A DNA stretch of 64,000 bases. It comes from Amblyornis subalaris. Lineage: Eukaryota > Chordata > Aves > Passeriformes > Ptilonorhynchidae. Positions within the stretch are counted from its first letter, which is position 1. The number at the start of each line of letters is the position of its first letter. Where the stretch lies: assembly GCA_018881555.1 (NCBI GenBank), contig JACAXG010000025.1, positions 5,091,899 to 5,155,898 of the forward strand. The letters are read 5' to 3'. Under the pieces are notes generated by a model. That model had not been told where the DNA came from. It saw nothing but the letters and a program-made list of their open reading frames with translations, and searched no databases. This document shows positions 38,433 through 51,615 of the stretch, in pieces. The position numbers were made by a program, and so were the translations under genes.

Positions 38433-41400
38433 CTTTAAAAGAAAGAGAGACTGATTGCATCACAGACAGACAGTCAGAACACAGACAGACATGTTCTATG
38501 CACGAGTACTGCTTTAATTATGGTCATAACATACACTGCTGGTACACATCTGATTAGCTTGTGAAAGCTTACCGCATTTGGGCCGGAATCCATGCTCAAA
38601 ATCAGACATGCATTTAACTAATTCCTTGAGCTTCATATATGCTGGCTTTCAAGGTACAGGTATTCGCTTTGTTTTGGATTAAAGTATGTAAGTATTGAAG
38701 TAAATGCATGTAGACTTCCAAATGTGGCACATCTAGTCAGGGATGAGTACATACATTCATCCATGGAATGGCATTTCAAAGACATACCTATGTACACATG
38801 TGTATACAGGATTTACCACCTAGGCATGCACTTAAATCTTGTCACCACAGACGACAGATATTTTTGCCAGTTCTCACCTTCCCTGCAGGATAATGTTAAT
38901 AGGAGGCATTAAAGTCCTACCATAGTCTACTACCCAAATGAAATCAAGCCACTGTTCCCCAGCAGAAAATCTCAAGCTCAGATATGGTCTCCATCCTAGG
39001 TGATGTTTTTATGCTTTAGATCTAATTTTATACAACCAACTTTTTCCCTCCGCTTATTAATATTCTTCTCCTGGAGTACCAATGCCCATGAAAATCCAAG
39101 TGGTTAATAAAACAAGCACAGCAGGTCACCAAGAGCAAGAAGAGAAGGAAAAAAAAAAATCCACAAGTCAGTACAATCTTTGTATTTTAGGCATATTTTC
39201 AGGAAAGATACAACTGCCACTTTGTATGGGCCAAAGAGAAAACTTCCACAGAGAGGCAGTCCAGGAGCAGCAGAAAGTCACATGTATGATCCTGGACCTT
39301 GAAAAACAACCTTAAATCTCATTTCAGGAGAGCTGATTTTTTTTTTCCCTGCCTGCTTAAACACTTACCTGATCATAACAACAAAGTTATTCTCCATAAN
39401 AGCTTAGGATTGCAGTGTCGAGGTTGTAAATACAACTGCAAAATTCCCAGTGCTTTTCATCTGAAAAGAACTCAGGGAGCTTTGCAGATTGAGGGCAGGG
39501 CCAGCACTTCCTCACCACTTCTGAAGCAGTCCCTGCAGAAGGCAGCAATTACTCTGCAGCAGGAATAGTTCCTTACTCTCACTTCTGTGCACACATGGAC
39601 TTGCATCCCTCCTTTCCCCTCATTCCCTAAAAGTAGCTTCTCTAATGAAACAAATTTCAGAAAGGCTTAAATGGTGAGCCTTGGAGTAGCCTTGTCTGAA
39701 GAATGCTGTACGATAGTTCATCACTCAGATTTTGGACATTTCTTCACTTTTGCCAAAAAAGAACCACGGTTCACAGGGCTCTGGTCCAAACTGGCTCTGG
39801 ATTAATAGTCTCACCAGTCAATCACTTAGTACACTCACCGAAATGTGCTTTTCCCTTTCACATTTCTCTCCTGACCAGACATCTTTAGCAGACAGAACAT
39901 CACTGAGTGCTAAACAAGCACAGCACTACCCTTCCCAGGGTTAAGAAGCTGCTTGAGGTACTCAGCACCTGATGAGACACTGCTTTAATTAGCATCCATC
40001 CTATAATAAATAGAATTTAGAAAGCTTTGCCCTCACAGCCAATAGCCTGATATAGCCTCCTCCTGGTAGGAGTCCAGAATATCTCGATTCCCACTCTGAT
40101 AGCTGGCCAAGAGCACACATTNAATGCAAGTTAAATAAAATCCCCAAACCAGAACCTATTCTTCCAGCGTTCACAACCTGAGGGGCTAACAGAGAGTCCC
40201 TGAGTTGCAGGAGTGCTGACAAAAGCAGTGCGCATATGNAGGTCAGGAGAGAGACAGTAACAGGCAATTAAGTAAGCAACCAAGGAATCATGGTTTGATC
40301 AATTTGCAAAGTTCTTAAACTGCAGTTCACTTAGTGAATTTGCTGTCATCATCGTTACAGGACACTTTATCTTGTCTCATTAGGGAATATGCCAATTGCT
40401 TCCTCTGATCGTTTGCTGAGTGTTTTTGAAGACAAAGGATGGTGCGAGGGGCAGAGAAATAAAACAAATATGTTGTCAGTGAACTGGCACAGGAAAACTC
40501 ATTCTTCATCACAAAATTGTTCTTTTTAAGTGTTCTTCTTGACTGCCATTTTGGCTGGAGCCCAGATCTACTTTTTTCAAATAAATAAGGAAAGATGTGA
40601 AGATTCTGCCATTAATAATGGGGGCAGATTCAAACAGAGATGATCTACTCACCTTTACATGGCCCCTTTGTCACTGTAGCTTTAGGAAAAAAAAGGCTAT
40701 ATACAGCTAGAAATCAGGCTAAGGGTGCTCAACTGGTATAAATCTGAAAGGATACACAACCTTCTGTGAAACTACAGTTCTGTCTGCCAGAAAGAAATCC
40801 ATCCTGGTATGTTTTCCTTTCAGTCATATGAGAAATCCAGCACTACATACTGGGAAGTAGCAGAAGCGGGAAAAGGCCATAAACCTTGAGCTCTAGCACA
40901 TAAAACATATTCTATCACGATTTAGAGAAAAGCAGTTTTGGTGGACAGTTTATTTCTTTACTCCACACAAAGTTTCACATGGCTGTACCTTAAGCATTTG
41001 GTACTGTGCACTTCTAGACTGGAAGTGGATGGGCCATTGATTTTAATTCTCTTTTTTGCTACTTTTTTCTATATAATGCATCAAGGAGAAAATTATGTTT
41101 GTTTTCCAGTCACTGGCAGATGCCCCCACAGACATTTTGAGTGCACCAGGCATTCCAAGCTCCACTCCATTCCCCTGTGGGCCGAGATGATTGCTTGCTT
41201 TGGAATGAAGTTATGCAATTCCATTTTCTGAAAAGCCCCTATTATGCCACTGACAACAACTTGAAGCTGTCTTTATGGGTCCATGATAGACAAGATCTCT
41301 TTGCAGTCAGCCTTCTCTTTATGCGGTCAGAAATAACATATGAAAGTAAAAAACCAGACGAACAGTCAGCTGTGACTGCTAGGACCCAAAAACCTTGACT

Positions 41401-44400
41401 TTGAAAACTGCCTTCATATTTATGTTCTGTTTTGTGTCAGATTTCTCTGGTGTAGATGGAGGTGTGGTCATTTTGGGAACACGAGGGAAACCATTCTTGT
41501 AGTTGTCATTAAAGAGTCCCCAATCACTTACGAGTATAGCAAAAGCAAAGCACCAAGATGGAACTGTTGACAAGTGCACACATTTTAATGGCAAACAGCA
41601 TTTGCAATAATTACACCTTTTTAATAAAGGAGACGTATTCATCATTCATCCAGAGTAGGACCCATCATCAATTTTCAAACATTATTTTTAAATTAAAAAA
41701 CCCAAATAAATAGAAACAAAAAATAGCAGTTTTATTCCTTTCTGTGAAGTATTTCAATAGTGTTTATACTTTCATTCGTTCCAGTTTGTTTTCCTATTGT
41801 AAAACGTTCACCAAAATGGGACTGAAACAACAAATATAACATTCTTGACAGGCTGCTCATGCAAAGCTTGTTTTCTCATCAAAATACTTTTTTAAAGACG
41901 TAATTTCAAAAATGAAACCTCTAAGTCGTCTTTTGTCTCACAGAAGCAAGATCAGCTTTCCTTCTCTAACCCTCCCGCACTCTTTTTTTTTGGCTAATTT
42001 TGAAAAACACCAGGCACTGAAGAGAAAATGATAGTTTCCAGCAACATTTGTTTCACTGAGCCAAAAACACTGAAAATCACAGTTTATGACTTCGAGCCCC
42101 TGCTGCGTTCCCTCTGGCCCTCTGGGACTGAGCTGTGCTGCCACGCAGCAGCGGCACTGCAGTTCCCACGGGCAGCAGGGTGGAGCTGACTCACAGAGCT
42201 GCATTTTGATAGTGCACCACAGAAAGCCATGTCAGCAGCCCCTGTGAACCCTCACCACCCCCTGCAAGCACGGCTTGGANCTCACAGGCAGCTACAGCTG
42301 GTAAAAGCATTAGGGTAAAGTACAGCACAAGGCAAAAACCGAGTGTAAAAGGTCCTCACAGGGCTACGGCTGGTAACTGGCTACTCCACGAAGACAAAAC
42401 GAGAATCAGCTTGACTCCAAGGTCCCAGATTTAGTAAGGGAAACGACATCAGAAATATCTGTTTTACTTGGTCACAAAGGATGTCTTTTATTGCCTTTTT
42501 CTTTTTTTCCCCAGAATCACTTATAACATTGGACCCTATGCTGACATTTTTGCTCTGTAAGGAATTTTTTTTCTAAAGGCTACTGCTGTGTTTCACAAAG
42601 GAATTTAAAATTCTCCCAGAGCTAGCTGCTGAAACCGATGCAGCCTGAGAGCCCCATTCTTCACAGCAAGAGCTGCTTCTCTAAGTAAGTACCATCTGTG
42701 CTCTTGCTGCTAGGATGGGCTGTGCTGATGGGGTGCAGGCATGCACTGTACTGACACAGTTCAAGACAGATATCTCCCAGCCCCTTATAATCTTCTGTGA
42801 AAAACATATACCGAAGTTCTCCCTCGGGTATCTCTTTCAGTCTCAAGTATCTCAAGTTGAACTAGCTTTTCAGGTCAACAGCTCATCACATCAGAACATT
42901 CGTTTTGAACACTGCTTTACTTACTGATCATAATGGCCATCTTTTCCTTTAGTTCTCACTTTTCATCTTCCCAGGTTCTTAGGAAACTGTTTGTCAAACT
43001 TTGATCAGCATTCACAAAATAAACACTTTATCCCCAGTCAGATCAACATCACCCAGTTCTACATGTTTTCTTGTATCTTCTGGGATATAAACATTCATAA
43101 GCTCAAAAATCAAAACTATGGCTCTGAAACATATACATCCCATGTTTCTTCAAGCCACACACTACAACCCTATAGAAATATCCTAGCAAAACTATAAATA
43201 CTCACTTTGATTGGTCAAGGTTCAAGCTACCGAACCATGATTCAAACTTTAGTGTCAGAAACGTATTATCAGATTTTAGTATCATTATAATAACTTTTTT
43301 TGACCTTTTGTGTAAAAAAAAACCCTACAGAATTTCATTTTCTAATTCCTGCATCAAGACCCTTACGGCTGGTCACGCAGAGCACACGCAGGAACTCTGT
43401 GCACCCTGCAGTCAGGTCCAACAGGGCTGGGGTTGCTCTTAGTTTGGCTCTGCAGTTGAAAATTCAGCCTTGATTCAATATGCTTCAAGAGCCTGAAACG
43501 TTTTAAATATGAGCAATTTCATCACTGTTCAGTTCTCTGAAGCATCTTGAACCTGTTAATCCAACTGCTTTAATTACGGTCCTTAAACCAGAGGAGATTT
43601 ATCCCCGCCACAGCTGAAATCTTTAACACAAGCTAAGCACAAACATTTCCAAGGTCAAACTTCAGGTTTTTTTCCAATAAAACATCTTTTTGTCCAGTTT
43701 TTCACAGACTGCCAGTTACTATATTGACATTTGGCTTCCAATCTTACTTTTGCCCGATGCAGTTCACCCGCAGTCTCCATGGCAGCCTTCACTAAGCACA
43801 GGTTTCCTATTCCATTGTGGAGCTGCTCAGAAGATAAGCCTTTGCCTGCTCTCAGTTTTCCCAAGCACTTAACTCTGCTTCCTTTGCCCCCATGTTCCTA
43901 ACTTACAAAACCTCTACCCTCTTTCGGGCCACTTTAATTTTGTTTTTCACCCCCAGTTCTACTTTGGCTCAAAAAAAAAAGGACCATTCTTTATACAAAG
44001 ACTTGAACTTCTGCAAGTAATCCTCCAGGAGTAACAGTTTTAAAGCCCCCTTTCTTCAGTGGATGAATGAACCTGTTATTCACCCCATAAGATGCACCTC
44101 TTACCCCATATTTAAAACCCTGCTTGCTGTTGGACTCAATGTAAAGGTTACAGTGACACCCAGACTCCAGTTTTGCTAATGGAAGACCACCCAGCAGCAC
44201 ATTACTGACTTAGATACAACCAAGAACATTAAGTCCCAAATGAAAGCAATTTCTTTGTTTTCCTCAGAGAACTCTGTCCTTTTCAAATTTAATGGACATC
44301 AAGATAACTTTCCTCAAAAAAGAAAAGTAAACCTTAAAATTCCCAATATTTCTGTCCTACTGTACTCCCAATTGCATTGGAAACTGATTTAATTGCATGA

Positions 44401-44775
44401 AACATGAGCTAGAGATTCAGAATTTCAGCTGTATTTGTTATGATTACCAAAATGAAACCTGTAGTATTGCTGCTTCAAGATTGGATTCTCATAATCTAAT
44501 AAAAGTAACTGATAATTTTCAATTTCTCCAAGAGAGAGAACATTTTATGGTGATATAATAAATAAAATACATTAAAGAGACCTAAAGAACTTTAGTTCTT
44601 GATTTCATTGGGAGGTGCTGACACTGTCCGCTGCCCAGCTAAAATGTAGCAGCAGTGAAATCTATGTTGCTTTTACCATCTCTAAGAACACATGGAAAAA
44701 TGCAGACAGAATACTTGCTGCCACATCATTTCAGACTTAATTGTTTTGTAATTCTTTGCATCTTAGACACAAAAA

Positions 44776-44812
44776 GTAATAATAAACTCTATAATAATAA
44801 TTATTATTGTAT
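44776..44812. repeat. TAA/TTA simple repeat with dyad symmetry
   Basis: AGTAATAATAAAC is followed by ATAATAATAATTATTATT. The junction of TAA and TTA units makes an AT-only palindrome. Confidence 0.75.
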
Positions 44813-45439
44813 TCAGAGGTGAAAATTTATGTACTGGTTAGTCTGGAAAGGCCAGTAAGAGCTGGGGATTCTGCCACGATCCTCAATCAGCTGTAGACTG
44901 ACCTTGGGCAAATAGATACACACAAATGCTGACCAGACCAAATCAAGCATTCTCAACAGAATGCTCACAGCTCTTGGAGACAGATCTGAGATGACTATTT
45001 CGACCTCTGCTTGTATACCCCAGGCCTGACAGATTTGATCTTACAGACTCAGTGTAATGAGCATTCCACCAAGGATTTTTCTAAATAACAAATAAAGCAA
45101 TATGCAATGGGAGGTTTCTTATTTCAACAGCAGAAGGACTAGTACAGGCAATGAATTCTGGGAGTGGTCATCATTCTCACCCTTAAAATACAACTGTCTT
45201 GTTAAATGCCAAAAAATGAAACCTGTACTCTCGAAAACTGGATTTTGACAGCGCTGCTCTTGACAGACTAATGCAGTCTCTGCTGTGACGTGTCCGGATG
45301 ACAGACNGCTTATTTTTTTTCCTTTTTAAAATATGTACTTACTCATCTGATAGGGAATATGTTCTTTCCATCGATAGAATTAAAATGACTTCTCCCACAG
45401 GGTCAGCCAAATGGATGTTTGGGAGAGATACTGCCATTA

Positions 45440-45765
45440 CACCTGGTTACGAGGCAATTTCCCACCGTCCAAGCTAAGGCTCCCCCCGGCCAAGGCAGGA
45501 AAGGTCGTGTCAGCCTGTCCTCCCCTGTCACTTCCCTGCTGTGGCTGAAGGCGGCTGTGACAGTCACAGACCCCAGCCCGGCGCTGGTGCAGGGTGACCT
45601 GCAAGCCCTGCTGCTGCAGGAAAGCAGCCAGGGATGCCTACACCACTCCAAGAGGAGCGCTGGAGGGAAAGGAGTAAGCAAAGGCTTGGAGGATGCTGTG
45701 CAAAGCACGGTGCTTCACTCTGGCTGAAAAGTCCACGCGTCCCTCCGGGGATGGTCACACCTGAG
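45440..45765. other. Locally GC- and CpG-enriched intronic patch
   Basis: Against an AT-rich background this stretch is clearly GC-richer and contains roughly a dozen CpGs (for example CCCGGCGCTGG, ACGCGTCCCTCCGG). Open frames of about 100 codons on both strands follow from the low frequency of AT-rich stop codons. There is no promoter motif, known domain or splice context, so I annotate composition only. It could be a decayed CpG-rich element or a small regulatory patch. Confidence 0.5.
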
Positions 45766-46949
45766 GAGGGCTGGCTTCAAAAAGGACTGAGTTCCCCACA
45801 TACTCTGTCCTGCAGTAAAATCCCCAAGAGGAATATTCCATGTGTTATTTATAAGGAAATCTCAGGCAAAGGGAAAAACTTTTTTTTTAAACGAACACCA
45901 CTGAAGGAAAAGCATTAATAACACAGTAACTTATTACAAAATAAACAATGAAAATTCATATTCCAAAAGCATGGTGTGAACAAAAATATGCAGGAACACC
46001 AAGTACAGTACTGAAGGTTTGATATGAATATTAAATGTGTTTTCTTTAGTCAAAGAACACCAATGTGTTTAAACACACAAGGAAAAAACCTGTTCCAAGA
46101 ACCTCAGCTAGGAAAATTGGCTACTCAGGGTGTGCAAATTACACTACCAAACTCACTGTTAGACATCTGTCAGACTGAAACTCTCTAAACCTCTCTTGTC
46201 TGGCCACCAAACTGTACACATCTCCCTACCCTGGAACATAAGAGAATTACCAAACCCACAGCTGGNATTTTAAGATGCAGCTCCAGTCCTACTAACGATC
46301 TGGCTGAAGCTATATTAAGCTTTTCAGATAAAAAATGACATATGCAGTAAGCATATTAATATTAAAAAACACATTTTCAGAGCCTGAAGTTATGTTAAGT
46401 TTATGCCATATCAATGACTATATGACATTTCCATTATTGGATGACTCTTTCCTCCAGCAATTACCTAGGCCAATAAGACATATGCCTGTATGTGTAAGAT
46501 AGATCACACACCAAAGCAAATATCCAGAATTAAATTACATTTTGTTAATTATCACCTTGCAAAGCTTTGGGACATGTTGACAGCCCCAGAATATGAGGAA
46601 AAACCCATTATTTCATATTTCTCAACATCTTTTATATCAATGTTCAGCACTCTTTGGAATTAAAAAATTCATGCAAGACTAAAAACCACCTGAAAACTAT
46701 CATAAATAAAAATAATAGAAATACAGAAGGGGAAGATGAGGCTTTCTAAGGGACTAGCATAACTCATAGAAAGAGGAGATTACTAATCATTATCCTGCAA
46801 TGAAGTTATAGCATTCTGTATCTCAGGGCCATTTTACACTGGTCTGCTGCTCTTACTATCACATGATAATTACAAGAATTAATAGTATGAGAGAGATGAC
46901 TGTGCAGCTTTTAAACTATGCACTTTCAATTAATGCATATATTAATTTT

Positions 46950-47005
46950 TGTATATATATATATATGGCCCTGAGATATATATCTCTTCTATCTTATCTA
47001 TCTAT
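46950..47005. repeat. TA dinucleotide run and TATC-type tract
   Basis: A short (TA)n run of about eight units is followed after GGCCCTGAG by a second ATATATAT stretch and imperfect TATC/CTAT units. Confidence 0.8.
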
Positions 47006-50000
47006 AAGAAAACACTTATCTCAGTTTTCCTCTCTCTCTGTCTCCACCCATATTTTTGAACTACCTTCAGTTGCCTACTGTATGTCTAAGCTAGGACAGC
47101 CTCCCTCTACAGACGACAGACTCCAGAGGTGGGCCATGAATTTGCCATGGACACCCTATCTCACAGTGAGATTAGCTGAGTTCTGAAAGCAGCTCACACT
47201 CCTTTTTACACACAGAGAGAGACCAGACCACTATCTGAGCTTGGATGTCACAGTACCAGGCAGCAAAGGATAGATTAGCTGAATCCCACCCAGGCACTTT
47301 TCCCAAGCTGTGTTCTAACATCAGTGTTTCTATCCAAAGGAGGAAAACAGAAAACAAACATTACAATATTATCTATTTTGCTGTGGTTCACACATGTGAT
47401 TATCCTATCTGGATTTTATCAGACCACTCCAATACCTGACAGATCAGCAGGCTACTCACCACACTGGAGAAGTGGGGAAAGTACCTATCACTAAAAAAGC
47501 TTCAGCTGAGCTCATCTTCCAACCTATCTAAATGCAAGCTATGCGGAGCACATTTAAAAGATAAAGCAAAAAGCAAAACCATGTATTTTAGAGATCGAAA
47601 CGATTGTATCCTCAAAGCACTGTCTCAGCTACAGATAAGCTCCAGTAGCAATAAGCAAAGAGGAGTTTAAAAGGAAACAACCCACACCATTTCAGTAGAT
47701 GATACAGATCACACACCTTCTAATATATCTGCAAATTGGATCTTATTTCCAACAGAGGTGGAGAAACTAAGGCACAACAAAACTCACACACAATCAAATG
47801 TAAATCACCTACAGTTGGCTTTATATCCTATAGGGTTATTCCACAACTCCTGGTTTCCACAAACCGTGGGCAGTGAAATGGGCACCTGGAGACAGTCAGC
47901 ACATGTTCTACATTTACCATCCAATTTACAACCACATGAATTTGTGAGAACAGGCACTGGCACATGCTTTGGAGTTTACAACTACAGAGAGCACAGAGAT
48001 GGAAACACAACTGCTCCTCAGTGTTGTGACAAGCCAGGAAGATGATGTGAATTGGACTGGAATGATAAGAGGTAAGTCCAAAAGGGAAAAAAAAAAAAAC
48101 CCAAACCAAACAAAAGACTTGGAAGGTATTGATAATATTCCATGTGGCAGCTAGTGAAGGAAGATTAACTGTTACTAAACAAAGAAACATGCTTTTGCAT
48201 AAGGCAATAAGCTTTGCAAGAAAGAAATTATCTATTTAGAAAACACTGAGACACTCATATGTTAGTGAAACCCAGAAAACATCTATGGGTGTTAGCACTA
48301 TTTTACTTGCATTTACAGCTACGTTCAGGGAAGAGGAGAACAGAAGCAGGACCAGATGACACTTCAGGGTAAAACTTGTCTGCCACACAATAGCTGTTTA
48401 ATGGGATGGGATCACACCCTTTTCAGTAGTGGACCCTCATCTGGACCAGGCAGATTGCCAAACATCCTGTGACAGTTTAGGAGCTTTCAGGATCTGAAGG
48501 GATTTGGAGTGAACAGGAGGATACCTGAGGATTGCAGATAACTAGCTGCCTCTAGTAAGATTATATTAAGTCCAAGTCTAGAGCCAGGTAGTTCTTTACA
48601 TGTATCTTCAGATGCACGCTTTTGCTTCATCCACACATCTTGAATTTCAACTACACATTTGCAGTCATGACAGACACAATTTTGTCCCACATATCTGACA
48701 TGGTCTTGCAAACATTGTCCCAGCAGTGTCTTCTATCAACTTACTGTTCTGTTCTGACACTGTCTAATTCCCCTCTGTGGCATCAAATGCAAACTATTTA
48801 TCTTTGCTTTTCATGGCACATTTCCAGCCTCTCTACCTGTCATGACTCTGACATTTGCCTTGTCAAAAATGTCAAACTCTTCTGGCCATAGCCTTATATT
48901 TTTCAAACAAGCACATTATTGCCTTCTCCCATGTCACTCCACGTCTGCAAGCATTCAATTTCTTCCTATTTCTAATCTCTACCTTATGACTATTTTGCTA
49001 CAAGAAAGCCTAGAAATAATTATGCACCTGGTAGACTGAAACTGCCACCTATAATGCTGATGAAGCCTTTCTGGCACTCCATCACCTGTGCCAGCACGTT
49101 TTATTCCCCTCAGAAACTTAACTGCAAACTTTTTGGAGAAGGGATAGTACGTATTGTCAGCTATTCCTCACAGCAGGATTCAGTGTGCTCCATGAATACT
49201 CGAAAGAAAAAATAAGCCTGCTTATGTAACAACCATAAAATGTATTTCAACACTTCACACGTGATGACAATAAGTTAGGGGCAATTTCTCTTCAGATCTC
49301 AGTTCTTAAAATGGTAAGATCTCCCAGTCTGAGGTGGTAAAACATAAACCAATTAAATCTGGCTTGCAGATGCATGCCATGCAATTCTTCCTAAAAACAT
49401 GGAAAAGAATGTGTCTTTTTATGGTTTTCAACCAGTGGCACCCACCTTTTAGCACACCAAAATGAGGCAGAACCCACAGTGATTCAACTCAGACAAAAAA
49501 GAAAGCCAGCTAACAATGAAACAATTCACACTGTTTCACTTGCAGCAGATTGCCAGCTAAATCCTTGTTGCTGCATGGATTTGGGTCTGAAGGGCAGTTT
49601 AATAAAAGAAATAGCCTCTCTAAAGTGGTGTAANTTCAATTTCAGGCCTGTCAGGCTCAGTGTTCTGAAAAAAAATGAAAATCTCTTGAGATAATGTTTC
49701 AAACCTTACAAAATTAGATGTTTTGCTTTGATAGAACTACACTGAATTGCAAGATTGGAGAGTTTCCTATACATTGAGGAGTGATGCTGTGATCAAATCT
49801 GTGGCTTTCACCTTCTAAAAGGTATTCCTGCACATCAACCACTACCAGCTGAAAGAGATAACATCTCTTGTTCTGCAAGTTTCTTATCAACAGCTTGCAT
49901 TTGCCCACNGGCTTTGAATTGGTTTCATTGCATATTTCAAGCACACGAGTGCATTTCTCCAGACTGATGTTGCTGTTTATCAGCTTTGCTTGGCTCCCAG

Positions 50001-51479
50001 GGCAGGTGGCTCCACAATCTAGCTGGAATCAAATTAGCTGTTGATAATATGGTTGTAAATAAGCTGAGCAGGGGAATAGCTGTACATCACACGTGTGCAC
50101 AGCTAAACACGAGACCTTCCTGAGAAACTTTTCAGAGCAGTTTCACTGCTGTGAACCTTAAATAACCGCATCTATGGATGTGACTTTGAAGTGCAGACAT
50201 GAGTTGACAGAAGCAGGAGGCTTCACTAGCTCCATGGAAATGTTTATGGGGGAAACTAGTCACGAACGAGTTCTCCGTGGTAACGAGATGGTCTCCTTTG
50301 GAGAGAAGCCACACTGAGCTGGCACAGCCATAGTGAGCCTCAGGCCCCAAGCTAATATGACAGCACAGATGTAGCCCAGAGTGGAGTGTCCCTAATCACC
50401 TTTGATGGTCAATAGTGACAGTTTTCTCTCTTCCCCAAGGAGCCTCTCCCTTCTCACCCACTGATTCGGCCACCTAGTGCTGTACCAGTCATCAGCTGGT
50501 ATCAATACTCTGCTATGGCCTCATGAGCTTTGAAGAGGAGTGATGCCTTTTGGAACAACAAAAGCAATGGACTAAAAGTAACCCCCTTTTTAAAACCATA
50601 AAGTCAGCATTTTTCTTCCCACCCTTCATCTGACTTGGCATGATTTCTACTCCAAACCCTTGTCTTCCTTCGTGTTTGCAGTGTAGAGTTCAGGTGACAA
50701 ATCCATGAACAGACCTCTCAATAGCCTCTCCTGTCAGCTGNAGACCCCACCAATGATTTCACTGTTAACTAGCAAGACATTAAAATCTCCAAAATTACAG
50801 TATGGTTGCCAATATTCTCAGCTTCAAACCACTAAGTACCTTCTCTTCTGCTTTTTAGCTTAACAGCAAAGAAAAAAATGCATCTCACCAATCTCATCCT
50901 ATCTGCAGTCCAAGTGCTCATCAAGCACCCAGAGTGGTTACAGTTGTATTCCTGGAATCGTTATTGTTACTCACTGTTTTTTTTATTTCCTGTGTTAGAA
51001 GTGGACATTTACCTTCATTTTCTGTCTTCCCTTTAGTCAGCTCTATGAAGAGGCTTTATTTTGGCTTTTCCTTTCTCTATTTTTTATTAGAATTCACAGC
51101 ATTTTGTGCCTCTACTGTTTGATAGGTGTTTTTTTAACCTTTAAACCACCTTAATATTCCTTTTGCTGTGGATTTCAGTAGCTGAATATTTCATGTACTG
51201 CCAGTTTCAAATACTGTATTCTTGTTAATAGCAGCAGCCCAAATAACAGTTCAGCAACATTTCAAAATCATAAACTGTTGAAAACTGGGTTCTTGCAACA
51301 TGAACTTTCATATGATCTAAAGCCAAAGAATCCCAGGGTGGTAAAATTGACTTAAGGCACCAAACACAGATTAAAATCAGACAGTTCAGTCTAGCTAAAT
51401 TCAGCTAAATGTCTAATGACCAATATGATTATAATGTGGATTTAATATGAATGAAAACACTGTGCATGGGTTTACTTAC

Positions 51480-51615
<136 letters not shown>

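Larger units (their letters stand above)
38433..51479 (-). other. CNTNAP intron between EGF and fibrinogen-like exons (13,047 bp)
   Basis: This complete phase-1 intron runs from a GTAAGT donor next to 51480 to a TTTCTTTTAAAG acceptor next to 38432. It contains TAA and TA simple repeats near 44.8 and 46.95 kb, and a locally GC-richer patch at about 45.45-45.76 kb. No coding exon or RNA gene is recognisable. Confidence 0.85.

Noticed and set aside
38233..38454. Plus-strand open frame over the fibrinogen-like exon
   Set aside because: It is the antisense shadow of the real minus-strand exon 38313-38432.
45419..45727. About 100-codon open frames on both strands, considered as a hidden gene
   Set aside because: They follow from the GC-rich composition; no domain, promoter or splice evidence supports them.
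47828..48190. 120-codon minus-strand open frame on the gene's sense strand
   Set aside because: No CNTNAP-like sequence, contains a poly-A-derived FFFFPF stretch, and no acceptor/donor pair gives a phase that fits between the known exons.
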